Below are positions 1-7,462 of a DNA stretch of 64,000 nt, in pieces. The stretch is from Zeimonas sp046347945 (lineage in GTDB: Bacteria; Pseudomonadota; Gammaproteobacteria; Burkholderiales; Burkholderiaceae_E). A program made the translations under genes and the position numbers. The DNA is taken from NCBI GenBank assembly GCA_046347945.1, contig JAXMFB010000012.1, positions 1-64,000 on the forward strand. Reading direction: 5' to 3'. The stretch's first letter is position 1; each line of letters opens with the position of its first letter. A model generated the notes under the pieces. It saw only the letters and a program-made list of their open reading frames with translations. It ran no database searches and was not told the DNA's origin.

Positions 1-849
1 CACGCCGCGCATGGCGGACGCCGCCTTGGCATCGAAGCGCAGCATCGGGCCGCCCTGGCGCGGGTTCACCTTGACGGCGGCATGCAGCATGCCTTCGAGG
101 CGCAGGTCGATGCCGAACTTCAGCGTCCCCGTGGACTTGGGCACGATGTCCAGCCGCGGCATGGGCTTGCCGATCAGCCGCCACTGCGAAGGGTCGCGCA
201 GCTTGACGTCCTGCACCGTCTCGACAGCACTCGCGTCCTGCGCCAGAGCGGTGTAAGGCAGGCGGCGCCCATCCGGCAAGACGACGCTGCCGTGCTCGGT
301 TCTCAGCTGCTCGACGGGCACGCCGCTGCGCCGGGATGCCGCGAGCTTGAGCGTCTCGCGCGCGACCGCGCCCGCCTGGCGCAGCTTGACGAAGCTGTCC
401 GGCACGGTGCTGGATCCGCCCGTCAGTTGCAGGCCCAGGATCTTGAACAGGCCGCCCATGGCCGATCGCAGCGCCTCGGCCGTGAGCCCGGTGTCGGTCG
501 ACAGGAACGGCACCTGCTCGTCGGCCAGGGCGGTGTTGTAGTAGGCGGCGCTCGGCGGGCCGGGCTCGACGCTGAACTGGCCCCAGTCCAGGTCGAGTTC
601 TTCGGCGATCAGGGCGGCCTGCACGGAGCGCACGCCCTGCCCCAGGTCGGTGTGCGGCGCGATCAGCGTGACGCCCTGGGCATCGATCTTGACCCAGGGA
701 TTGAAGATGGCCTCGCCGTCGTGGCGTTCGTCCAGCAGCGGATTCGCAGGCGTCTTGCGAACCAGATAGATGCCGAAGGCGACACCGCCCGCGATGGCAG
801 CCGACGCGACCAGGAAGCCGCGGCGCGCGATGCTGGCGGGGCCGCTCAC
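1..849 (-). CDS. Molybdopterin-binding large subunit of an aldehyde/isoquinoline-type dehydrogenase (IorB-like), partial
   Basis: This is the N-terminal 283 codons of a xanthine-dehydrogenase-family large subunit; the rest lies before base 1. The protein begins with a twin-arginine-like leader (ARRGFLVASAA) followed by a hydrophobic stretch, as in membrane- or periplasm-directed IorB/aldehyde dehydrogenases. The segment GQGVRSVQAALIAEELDLD and the QLTGGSSTVPDSFVKLRQAG motif are typical of the molybdopterin-binding domain. The GTG start at 849 overlaps the stop of the small subunit (GTGA), so the two are translationally coupled. It should take substrate electrons at Mo and pass them to the 2Fe-2S subunit. 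The substrate cannot be read from the sequence. Confidence 0.85.
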   Translation of the reverse strand, partial: MSGPASIARRGFLVASAAIAGGVAFGIYLVRKTPANPLLDERHDGEAIFNPWVKIDAQGVTLIAPHTDLGQGVRSVQAALIAEELDLDWGQFSVEPGPPSAAYYNTALADEQVPFLSTDTGLTAEALRSAMGGLFKILGLQLTGGSSTVPDSFVKLRQAGAVARETLKLAASRRSGVPVEQLRTEHGSVVLPDGRRLPYTALAQDASAVETVQDVKLRDPSQWRLIGKPMPRLDIVPKSTGTLKFGIDLRLEGMLHAAVKVNPRQGGPMLRFDAKAASAMRGV

Positions 850-1310
850 CGGGCACCTCCGGCGAGCGCGGCGGCGGCGGCCCGAACCGCCTCGCGGATG
901 CGCGGATAGGTTCCGCAGCGGCACAGATTGCCCGACATCGCGGCATCGATGTCGGCATCGGTCGGCGCCGGGTTGGCCGCCAGCAAGGCCGCCGCGCTCA
1001 TGATCTGGCCCGACTGGCAGTAGCCGCACTGGGCGACCTGATGCTCGACCCAGGCCTTCTGCACCGCATGCAGTGCGGCGGGGCTGCCCAGCCCCTCGAT
1101 GGTGGTGACCTTGCCCTGAACCTGGCCGACCGGCATCGAGCACGAGCGCGTCGCCACGCCGTCGATGTGCACCGTGCAGGCGCCGCACAGGCCGATGCCG
1201 CAGCCGTACTTGGGGCCCGTGATGCCGAGTTCGTCGCGCAGCACCCACAGGAGCGGCATGTCGGGTTCGATGTCGAGCTCGCGCATCTGGCCGTTGACAT
1301 TCAGGCGCAT
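846..1310 (-). CDS. 2Fe-2S small subunit of a molybdenum hydroxylase/aldehyde dehydrogenase (IorA-like)
   Basis: A 154-residue two-cluster ferredoxin-like subunit. The N-terminal plant-type cluster is seen in GCGIGLCGACTVHIDG with a later Cys in TRSCSMPV. The C-terminal helical cluster domain has QCGYCQSGQ and GNLCRCGTYPRI. This is the usual order and length for the family. It relays electrons from the molybdopterin subunit, which starts inside its stop codon. It is the third gene of an operon reading from 3321 down to the window edge, behind an NAD-dependent epimerase-like gene with a 42-base gap. Confidence 0.93.
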   Translation of the reverse strand: MRLNVNGQMRELDIEPDMPLLWVLRDELGITGPKYGCGIGLCGACTVHIDGVATRSCSMPVGQVQGKVTTIEGLGSPAALHAVQKAWVEHQVAQCGYCQSGQIMSAAALLAANPAPTDADIDAAMSGNLCRCGTYPRIREAVRAAAAALAGGAR

Positions 1311-1352
1311 GGGCTTTCCTCGGTCGTGATGGGGGGTGAGGGTGGCGAGCGT

Positions 1353-2285
1353 CTAGGCCGTGCTCGCCTGCTCGCGGATCTGCCGCAGACCTTCCCGGTA
1401 GGTCGTCACCGCGAAGTCCGGGAAGCGCCGCTTGAACTTGGTCGAGTCGAAAAGATTGTCCTGCTTGTAGCGCGGCAGCAATTCCCTGATCTCGCGGACT
1501 TCCTTCTTGAAGAGTCCGGCCACCGTCATCGTCAGGCCGCCGATGACGGTGTAGTCGGGTGGCCGGCCGAACGCTGCAGCGGCCAGCGCCACGAACTGCT
1601 TGTAGGTCAGCCGCTCGTCATCGCAGGGAAGGTGCCAGGTCTGGCCGAAGGCGTCCGGCGCGTTGCCCAGCGCAGCCAGCGCCCGGCTGGCATCCGGCGT
1701 CCAGATCAAGCTGCGCAGCGTGTCGTCACGCAGCGGCACGCGCGGCTGCTCGCCGAGCCTGAGCCTATCGATCACCAGCGCGTTCGTGAAGCTCTGGGTC
1801 TTGCCGGGGCCGTAGAACTCGGGGGCGCGGCCGATCAGGACGGGGATGTCTGCGCGCGCCATTTCCTCCAGCACCATCGTGGCCATCGCGGCACGCACCT
1901 GGCCCTTGCGGCCGTTCGGCTGGAAGGGCGCGTCCTCCGTCAGCACACGCGCATCCTGCGGGTACATGTAGGTGTTGTCGAAATAGACGAACCTGGCACC
2001 CGCCGCGCGGCTGGCGTTCAGGGCATTGCGCAGCATCGTCGGAAACTGGGCCTCCCACAGCGCGGTGTCCGGCGGCAAGCCCGCGGTGAAGTAGACGACC
2101 TCACTGCCCTTCACTGCGGCGGCCGTCTGCCCGGCGTCGAGCAGATTGGCGGCCACCAGCGCGTCGGTCTCGTTGACCTTGCGCGGATTGCGGCTCACCA
2201 GCCTCAGTTCGCTGGTGTGCTTGCGCCGCAGCTCGCGGGCCAGCTCGACCGCGATCTGACCCGTGGCGCCCAGGATCGTTTGCAT
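1353..2285 (-). CDS. NAD-dependent epimerase/dehydratase (extended SDR, NmrA-like)
   Basis: The 310-residue product starts with the nucleotide-binding motif GATGQIA, at the chosen ATG (2285). A longer frame upstream exists, but this start puts the Rossmann motif at residue 6 and has a GGGAAGA-like ribosome site before it. Other SDR features are FVYFDNTYMYP in place of the classical Tyr-Lys segment and a C-terminal substrate-binding part. It lies between a secreted acetoacetate-decarboxylase-like gene and the IorAB-type dehydrogenase, so it probably handles a product or substrate of that pathway. The exact reaction is unknown. Confidence 0.8.
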   Translation of the reverse strand: MQTILGATGQIAVELARELRRKHTSELRLVSRNPRKVNETDALVAANLLDAGQTAAAVKGSEVVYFTAGLPPDTALWEAQFPTMLRNALNASRAAGARFVYFDNTYMYPQDARVLTEDAPFQPNGRKGQVRAAMATMVLEEMARADIPVLIGRAPEFYGPGKTQSFTNALVIDRLRLGEQPRVPLRDDTLRSLIWTPDASRALAALGNAPDAFGQTWHLPCDDERLTYKQFVALAAAAFGRPPDYTVIGGLTMTVAGLFKKEVREIRELLPRYKQDNLFDSTKFKRRFPDFAVTTYREGLRQIREQASTA

Positions 2286-2334
2286 GACTGTTCTTCCCGC
2301 CTTCGATGTGCGGCAACGCGCTCGTTCTCGGTCA

Positions 2335-3321
2335 TCACAGAGGCTTGGGTGCGTACAAGGCACCCTGGAACTCCGGCACGTACTCGTACTTCACCAGCTT
2401 GCCCAGTTTGAGCGCCTTGATGGTGCTGGACAAGCTGCCGTCGGTCAGCGTCAGCTTGACGGAGTCGGCATTCGAGCTGCTGGCGTGGCTGAGCTGGCGC
2501 GACACCGAGTAGCCGGTGGTCAGTTGCCCCTGCCGGTCGATGTTGGTGAAGTTGTTCCTCACGAAGGCCTCCTTGCTGGACACATCGCCGAGCCGTTGCG
2601 TCTCGATCGTGAGGTCGAGCTGCTTCGTCGCACTGTCGAAGATCTCCACCACGACGGCGTCGGCCGTCTCCCGATAGTCAATCTTGGTCAGCCACTTGGG
2701 CAGGTTGTAGCCGACCACACCGCGCACGCGCGCCAGTTCGGTGTCCACCGGCAGCTTGAGCACGTAGCCCCAGAAGTCGCTCGACATGGATTGGCTCAGC
2801 AGCGTGAAAGGCCCGAAGCTGCTCGATCCGGGCCGGTTGGTGATGACGGACAGGCCGACCTCGTTGTAACTGTCGTTGTCGCAATAGCGGTAGGTGTAGG
2901 CGGTCAGCGCCACCAGGCCACGGCCTGGCCAGACTTGCAGCGGCTGGACGGTTTCCAGCACCTTGGCCGGCATCAGCGACTTGAGCTGGTCCAGGTCGGC
3001 GGTGAAGATGGCCGTCACGAGGCTGTTCTTGTAATAGAAGTTCGGCGAGTAGGACTCGAAGCCGATGTCCAGCTTCTCCTTCTTCAGTTGCTTGAACCAG
3101 CTCAGGTCCACCTCGGGCGCTTCGGCTGCAACGACGGACAGCGGCGGGTTGGAGCGGAACCGGTCGTACAGACCACCCTTGACGACAGGGACCTGCTGGC
3201 CGGCCATGCTGATCGTCGTCATTTCCGGCTGGGTGGGCTCGGCCGGGCCGGCGGCCCAGGTGGCATGGGTGGCCAAGCTCACGGCAAGGCCGAGGGCGGT
3301 GAATGTGGCCCTATGGTTCAT
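2335..3321 (-). CDS. Secreted acetoacetate decarboxylase-family-like protein
   Basis: This is 328 residues with a clear N-terminal signal peptide (about 23 residues, ending near ATWA). The mature part has the feel of the acetoacetate decarboxylase superfamily: a segment GVVGYNLPKWLTK around residue 200 resembles the family's Gly-Tyr/Phe-Pro-Lys region, where the catalytic lysine lies. Overall identity to true decarboxylases looks low, so the assignment rests on that motif and on size. It is the first gene of the MerR-controlled operon and is followed 49 bases later by an epimerase-like gene. An export signal is unusual for this superfamily. Confidence 0.5.
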   Translation of the reverse strand: MNHRATFTALGLAVSLATHATWAAGPAEPTQPEMTTISMAGQQVPVVKGGLYDRFRSNPPLSVVAAEAPEVDLSWFKQLKKEKLDIGFESYSPNFYYKNSLVTAIFTADLDQLKSLMPAKVLETVQPLQVWPGRGLVALTAYTYRYCDNDSYNEVGLSVITNRPGSSSFGPFTLLSQSMSSDFWGYVLKLPVDTELARVRGVVGYNLPKWLTKIDYRETADAVVVEIFDSATKQLDLTIETQRLGDVSSKEAFVRNNFTNIDRQGQLTTGYSVSRQLSHASSSNADSVKLTLTDGSLSSTIKALKLGKLVKYEYVPEFQGALYAPKPL

Positions 3322-3495
3322 GTTGATCGGCTCCGGGAAGAGTTGGTGGATGCCGGACGGTTGCCCGGCGTTCGAACCGCGGATGTGAGGCGATGGGTTG
3401 TCGCGTGGCGGCCACCGGCCCCCTGGGCGGACCGCTGGGGCAAGAGATGCTGTGCGGCGGAATTCACGGCTGCGTCCTCGCTTGACGATGACAAG

Positions 3496-3526
3496 ACTCT
3501 AAGGTTAAAGTTAACTTTAAAGTCAA
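3496..3526 (-). promoter_or_regulatory. MerR-type promoter with 19-bp spacer and palindromic operator
   Basis: Read on the minus strand there is a -35 TTGACT (3526-3521), a 19-base spacer (3520-3502) and a -10 TAGAGT (3501-3496). The spacer contains the perfect 16-bp palindrome TTAAAGTTAACTTTAA (3505-3520). A spacer of 19-20 bp with a centred dyad is the hallmark of promoters that MerR-family activators untwist. It reads into the operon beginning at 3321 and lies just upstream of the divergent merR-type gene at 3545. Confidence 0.75.
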
Positions 3527-3544
3527 GCGAAGATTGAATCCCCC

Positions 3545-3997
3545 GTGAAGATCGGTGAACTGGCCAAGCACAGCGGTCTGGCGCCGTCGCGCATCCGCTT
3601 CTACGAATCAAGCGGCTTGATCCGCGGCGTGGAGCGCAAGGAGAACGGCTACCGCGAGTACGGACCTGAAGCCTTGTGGACGCTGGACATCATCACCGGC
3701 GCCCAGCGCGCAGGCTTCTCGCTGGACGAGATCCGCAGCTTGCTGCCGGACGGCAAGGCGCGCTGGCAACACGACGAACTGGTGGCCAGTCTGGAGCGCA
3801 AAGTGGCGGAGATCGAAGCGCTGCAGTTGCGCCTGAAGCAAAACAAGGCTCAGTTGCTGCTTGCGATCGATAGCGTGAAAAACCGCCCGGAGGCATTGGC
3901 ATGCACCGAGCGCGCACAGTGGGTGCTGGGGAAGCTCAAAGAAGGTACGGGGCCTGCGTCGACGCGGCAGGCAAAGAAGCGCGGCAAGAAGGCGTGA
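3545..3997 (+). CDS. MerR-family transcriptional regulator
   Basis: A 150-residue regulator from a GTG start. The N-terminal winged helix is typical (MKIGELAKHSGLAPSRIRFY, then a GLI...NGYREYG wing). A helix-rich dimerisation region follows (about residues 75-105) and a basic C-terminal tail. There is no cysteine pair typical of metal sensors; the single Cys near residue 119 is isolated, so an organic effector is more likely than a metal. It is divergent from the operon at 3321, with a MerR-type operator between them, and is the probable activator of that operon and perhaps of itself. Confidence 0.88.
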   Translation: MKIGELAKHSGLAPSRIRFYESSGLIRGVERKENGYREYGPEALWTLDIITGAQRAGFSLDEIRSLLPDGKARWQHDELVASLERKVAEIEALQLRLKQNKAQLLLAIDSVKNRPEALACTERAQWVLGKLKEGTGPASTRQAKKRGKKA

Positions 3998-4369
3998 ACC
4001 GCCACCTCAGGCATGCCACGCGTAGTCGGACTCCAGCCGTTCGCGACAAGCTTTCGGCCGACGGCTGCCCGCTCCACTGCGGTAGTTGGCGGTTGCGCTA
4101 TCGATGGCCGCTCAGGGTCGACTGCGGGTCCAGGCCATCGCATTCACGCTGACCGCTGGCAGTCCGTGGACAGTCAGTCGCCCGGACTTGATGGACGTCA
4201 CCCGCCACTGACGAGAGGCGAGTCAGAGAAGTTTGCAACGAGGCGTGTCGACAGCGGGAAGTGCTGGGACGTCCCGGGTGCAACTGGATCCAGGGGGGAC
4301 GACGGCACGCCAACACGCACATCTTGACGGGTACTTCCTCACCTCGGAATGCGGCGGCACGATGCATTC
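3998..4369. other. Intergenic region without recognisable gene
   Basis: About 370 bases between the MerR gene and the ParB remnant. Short open frames exist on both strands, but none shows a recognisable motif, good ribosome site or the strong third-position GC bias of the neighbours. No terminator-grade hairpin was seen. It probably belongs to the degraded mobile-element region that follows. Confidence 0.4.
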
Positions 4370-5030
4370 ATGCGCCTGCCGTGGAACAAGTCCAAAGAGG
4401 TTCAGCTCGACCTGTTCGGCGCCGAGCCAGGGGCAGCAGCGTCGCATCAGCCCGTAGCGGCTGCGCCGCGTGCCGGCGTATCGAGCCACAACGCAGCGGC
4501 ATATTCAACCGCTGCAGCCATGCCCAGCGGCAACGACGGAGGGCCGTTGCTTCTGGCCGTGTCGTTGCTCTACGAGGACGCGCACAACCCGCGCACCGGG
4601 TTTCCCGAGGAGTCGATTGCCGAGCTCCATGAGGTTCCGGTCGTCGTGCGCGACCTGCCTGCCGATCGCTATGCCCAGGTCGCCGAGAACCAGAAGCGCC
4701 ACGGGCTGACCCCGCTCGAACTGGCCCGGTTCATTCGCGCGCAGGTCAATGCGGACGACCCGAACGCGACGATCGCGAGGCAACTCGGCATGAACCTGAG
4801 CGCGGTGGCGCACCACCTGTCGCTGCTGGAGCTTCCGCCGGTGCTCGACGATGCGCTGAAGTCCGGCCGATGCACGTCGCCCCGCACGCTGCACCGGGCG
4901 TTGCCCGCCCTTGACCCGGCGTGCGGCGCGCTCGCCACCACAACGCAAAGGGCGTCTCGCTGTTCAGGCTCGCTGGCCTTCCAGCTGCGCGCGGAAGCGC
5001 GTAAACTGCGCAGAATTCTGCAACTTCCGG
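4370..5030 (+). pseudogene. ParB/KorB-like partition protein with internal deletion, fused to antitoxin frame
   Basis: The reading frame begins RLPWNKSKEVQLDLFGAEPG, followed by LLYEDAHNPRTGFPEESIAEL, which matches the start of a ParB nuclease-like domain from integrative elements. It then jumps directly to HEVPVVVRDLPADRYAQVAENQ. The intervening roughly 50 residues, where ParB proteins carry the GERR/GxxR nucleotide-binding motif, are absent although the frame is kept. The helix-turn-helix part (SAVAHHLSLLELPPVLDDALKSGRC) is present, but the C-terminal half is replaced by unrelated sequence that reads straight into the antitoxin at 5042. It is unlikely to work as a partition protein. I infer a relic of an integrated element or plasmid. 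Confidence 0.7.
5010..5021. promoter_or_regulatory. Palindrome upstream of the toxin-antitoxin pair, candidate autoregulatory operator
   Basis: A perfect 12-bp palindrome, GCAGAATTCTGC, lies 21 bases before the proposed antitoxin start, in a slightly AT-richer spot. Phd-type antitoxins usually repress their own promoter through such a dyad. No convincing -35 was identified, so the promoter itself is an inference. Confidence 0.4.
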
Positions 5031-5041
5031 ATGGACGTCCG

Positions 5042-5392
5042 ATGGGAATCTCTGCGAGCGATGTGGTGCCGTTCACCCAGGCGCGTGCCACGCTGTCCGA
5101 CCTGGCTGAACAGGTCAAGGCCGGCGCCGAGAAGATCATCACCAAGAACGGCGAGAGCTATGTCGCCCTCATCGACGCAGAGCGCCTGGACTATTACCAC
5201 CGCCTGGAGCGCGAGCGCATCCACCTGCTGCTGATCGACGACGCGCGGCGTGGCCTCGCGGACATTGCAGCCGGGCGGACCCAGGACGCGGATGCGGGCA
5301 TCGCCGCGCTGCAGGCGCGGCGGGCCGGTGCGCCGCGGGCCGGCACGAAAGGCAAGGTGAAAGCCAGCGGGACTGCGCGCAAACGTGGCTGA
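5042..5392 (+). CDS. Phd/YefM-family antitoxin
   Basis: A 116-residue product from the ATG at 5042. The N-terminal DNA-binding domain is recognisable from VVPFTQARATLSDLAEQVKAG and the EKIITKNGESYVALIDAERL strand-helix unit. A toxin-binding C-terminal tail follows, here long and basic. The frame is open further upstream into ParB-derived sequence, but this ATG gives the standard antitoxin N-terminus. The stop overlaps the toxin start by 8 bases, so the two are coupled. The complex normally autoregulates. Confidence 0.82.
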   Translation: MGISASDVVPFTQARATLSDLAEQVKAGAEKIITKNGESYVALIDAERLDYYHRLERERIHLLLIDDARRGLADIAAGRTQDADAGIAALQARRAGAPRAGTKGKVKASGTARKRG

Positions 5393-5786
5393 GCCCGTCG
5401 TTCGGGTCGAACTGACGGCCAGCTTCCTGGACCGTCTGGCGGCGATCGAGTCCTTCCTGACCGAGGCGGACGCGGCGTCGGCCTACGACAGGCTGCTGGG
5501 CGAACTCCGCAGCACCGTCATCCCCAATCTCCGGCGCTTTCCCCGTATCGGGCGGCGCTATCTGGACCAGCCGCCGCAGTCTGCCGAAGCACTCGCGCAG
5601 CTCGCTGCACTGCCGGCGGGTGCGGCAGACCGCCTGCGCGAGTACCTGCACGGGGACTACCTGATTCTGTACACCGTGGCGACGCCGGGCCACCTGGTTC
5701 ACCTGCTGTCGATTCGGCACCACCGCGAACTGTCGTTCCAGTTCTCTCGGCTGTGGGCTGGGCCGGCTGGTAGCCCGGAGCGCTGA
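5385..5786 (+). CDS. RelE/ParE-family toxin
   Basis: The product is 133 residues from a GTG start inside the end of the antitoxin gene. The alpha/beta RelE/ParE fold is suggested by FLDRLAAIESFLTEADAASA, a central PRIGRRY and a C-terminal strand pair DYLILYTV and LVHLLSIRHHRELS. These toxins cleave ribosome-bound mRNA or poison gyrase; which applies is not visible. The length is slightly above the usual 95-110 residues because of a central insertion (residues about 63-80). It lies in mobile-element debris, so the pair may have come with the former element. Confidence 0.78.
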   Translation: MAEPVVRVELTASFLDRLAAIESFLTEADAASAYDRLLGELRSTVIPNLRRFPRIGRRYLDQPPQSAEALAQLAALPAGAADRLREYLHGDYLILYTVATPGHLVHLLSIRHHRELSFQFSRLWAGPAGSPER

Positions 5787-5905
5787 AGAAATTGGCCAAG
5801 CGCACAGCCCGTAGGTCCGTTGACGGGGCCACGGTTGGAGCCACGCTTCGATCTCAGTGACCGAGAACCCGCATGGTCGCTGGATCAGCGGGCGATTGGG
5901 AAGTG

Positions 5906-6060
5906 ATGATCGAACATGTGACGCGGTCCCGGGACGTCTCCGGACGTCCCACCCCCGAGACTGCGCGCGACGCCCGGCTCGAAGCCCGCGTGTCCGCCGC
6001 GCAGAAGAGCCTGCTCCAGCAAGCGGCGGCGCTTTCCGGGCTTCGCGTCGGGCTCGACGA
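5906..6060 (+). pseudogene. Truncated TacA-type (DUF1778) antitoxin remnant
   Basis: The frame from 5906 reads a short leader and then ARDARLEARVSAAQKSLLQQ followed by AAALSG. This is the conserved ribbon-helix-helix start of DUF1778 antitoxins that pair with GNAT toxins. After about 45 residues the similarity ends and neither the C-terminal neutralising region nor a GNAT toxin gene follows. The frame stays open by chance into the next gene on the other strand. The 5787-5905 stretch before it shows nothing recognisable. Confidence 0.6.
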
Positions 6061-6153
6061 GCGGCGCGCGGGTCCATCACTGACCGGGATGTCGACGCTC
6101 TTCGGCTGTTGGGCGGCCGCCGCGCGAGTTGCCGGCCGGCCGGATGATTGCGG

Positions 6154-7215
6154 TCAGCGGCGGTGGCGATCTTCTGTGTCGTTCGATCGGGTGGCGGGCA
6201 CCAGCAAGACCTTGCCGGGCCGGGCGAGCGCCGCGGGCAAGCTCGACATTGCGTCGTCCAACGCCACCCGTGCCGCAATCGGTGTATGCCACTCGCCGTC
6301 GAGGAAGTGCTGCTGCGCCAGCGTCACGGCACGTTCGCGTGCATCGGGCGTCGCCGCACGCAGCCAGCGGCTGAGCCAGAACCCCTCGATGCGCTTGTCC
6401 GAGAAAACGAACGGGCGCATGTCCGGCAGGTACGGTCCCGTCGCCGAGAGAATCCCGTAGGAGATCCAGCGGCTGTGCGGCGGCATGGCCAGGAAGATCC
6501 CGGCCGAGGTCTGGTCGCCGACCGCGTCCAGGAGGATGCGCGGCTTCTCGACGCGCAGGACTGCAGCGAGCCGCCCGGGAAAATCGTTCGCCGTGCTGAC
6601 GAGCACTTCCGGGGCGCCGAGCGCCCGCAGCGCGGCTTCGTCGGTGCCTCGGCGCACGACGGCGAGCGGCACGATTCCGCGCTCGCGCGCCAGCCCGATC
6701 AGCATCCGCCCGAGTTGTGATGCCGCTGCCGTCAGCATCACTGCGCGCGCTCCCGCCTCGGCGGCAAGATCGATCATCGCCACCGCAGTGAGCGGGTTCA
6801 CGAGCAGGGCCGCGGCATCGTCGTCGCGCAGACCGTCGGCGACGGCGACGCAGGAGGCCGGATCGGTCAGCGCGTATTCGGCCCAGGCGCCCGATCCGCT
6901 GGCGAGGAAGCTGACCCTGCGCCCCAGCAGCACCGATGTGCCGCCCGTCGCGACGATCGTGCCCGTGCCCTCGAAACCGGCGGCAGCACCGCGTACCCGC
7001 GGCTGGCCGTAATTGCCCTTCACGAACAGCAGGTCCGATGGATTGACGGGCGACATGGCCACCTTCACGAGGAGCTGACCCGGGCCGGGGTACGGAACCG
7101 GTACGCGGCGCAATGCGACGAGTTCCGTGAGGTTGCCGACCGTCGGCCCGTCGAACGCGGCGGCATAGCCGTCCTGCAGCTGTACCAAGGCCTGCATGGG
7201 GTCCGGTCGCGTCAT
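6154..7215 (-). CDS. Zinc-independent MDR oxidoreductase (quinone oxidoreductase / enoyl reductase-like)
   Basis: A 353-residue medium-chain dehydrogenase/reductase. The GroES-like domain has VKVAMSPVNPSDLLFVKGNYG and GFEGTG, where zinc enzymes would have Cys-His ligands, so catalytic zinc is absent. The cofactor domain contains LTAAASQLGRMLIGLARERG, a variant of the usual AAxGxVG motif. The nearest named relatives are quinone oxidoreductases and mitochondrial-type trans-2-enoyl-CoA reductases. It is divergent from the liv operon, and the palindrome at 7283-7301 sits between the two. An alternative start lies six codons downstream. Confidence 0.8.
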   Translation of the reverse strand: MTRPDPMQALVQLQDGYAAAFDGPTVGNLTELVALRRVPVPYPGPGQLLVKVAMSPVNPSDLLFVKGNYGQPRVRGAAAGFEGTGTIVATGGTSVLLGRRVSFLASGSGAWAEYALTDPASCVAVADGLRDDDAAALLVNPLTAVAMIDLAAEAGARAVMLTAAASQLGRMLIGLARERGIVPLAVVRRGTDEAALRALGAPEVLVSTANDFPGRLAAVLRVEKPRILLDAVGDQTSAGIFLAMPPHSRWISYGILSATGPYLPDMRPFVFSDKRIEGFWLSRWLRAATPDARERAVTLAQQHFLDGEWHTPIAARVALDDAMSSLPAALARPGKVLLVPATRSNDTEDRHRR

Positions 7216-7282
7216 GTCGTGTCGGGTTCGAACGCGTTTGACAAGCGTGACGAGGCTCGAGAGCCAGGCACTTTGTTGAACA

Positions 7283-7301
7283 TTACTTGAATTCCAAGTA
7301 A
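7283..7301. promoter_or_regulatory. Inverted repeat operator between divergent MDR gene and liv operon
   Basis: The sequence TTACTTG-AATTC-CAAGTAA has two perfect 7-bp arms around a 5-bp centre. It lies among promoter-like elements for both directions (TTGAAC at 7276, TATAAA at 7303). Its size and symmetry fit a TetR-type repressor site. The TetR gene of this cluster (25011-25715) is the obvious candidate binder, but that is inference. The rest of 7216-7462 shows no gene. Confidence 0.55.
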
Positions 7302-7462
7302 CTATAAAGTACTCTCCTCGCTACGCCAGCTGCAAGGCGACGCCGGAACTGGCTACTCGGCAACAAGCGACGGCGCTCTCGGGGTGGCGCACGCAGGGGC
7401 CGTCTCAGACGCGGCCGATCCTGTGACGGGCTGGATCGAATGGGGTGGAGCGAGGCGGCGAG

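Noticed and set aside
1041..2411. A 456-codon plus-strand frame over the IorA and epimerase genes
   Set aside because: No recognisable domain and exactly opposite to well-supported genes; composition typical of a GC-rich shadow.
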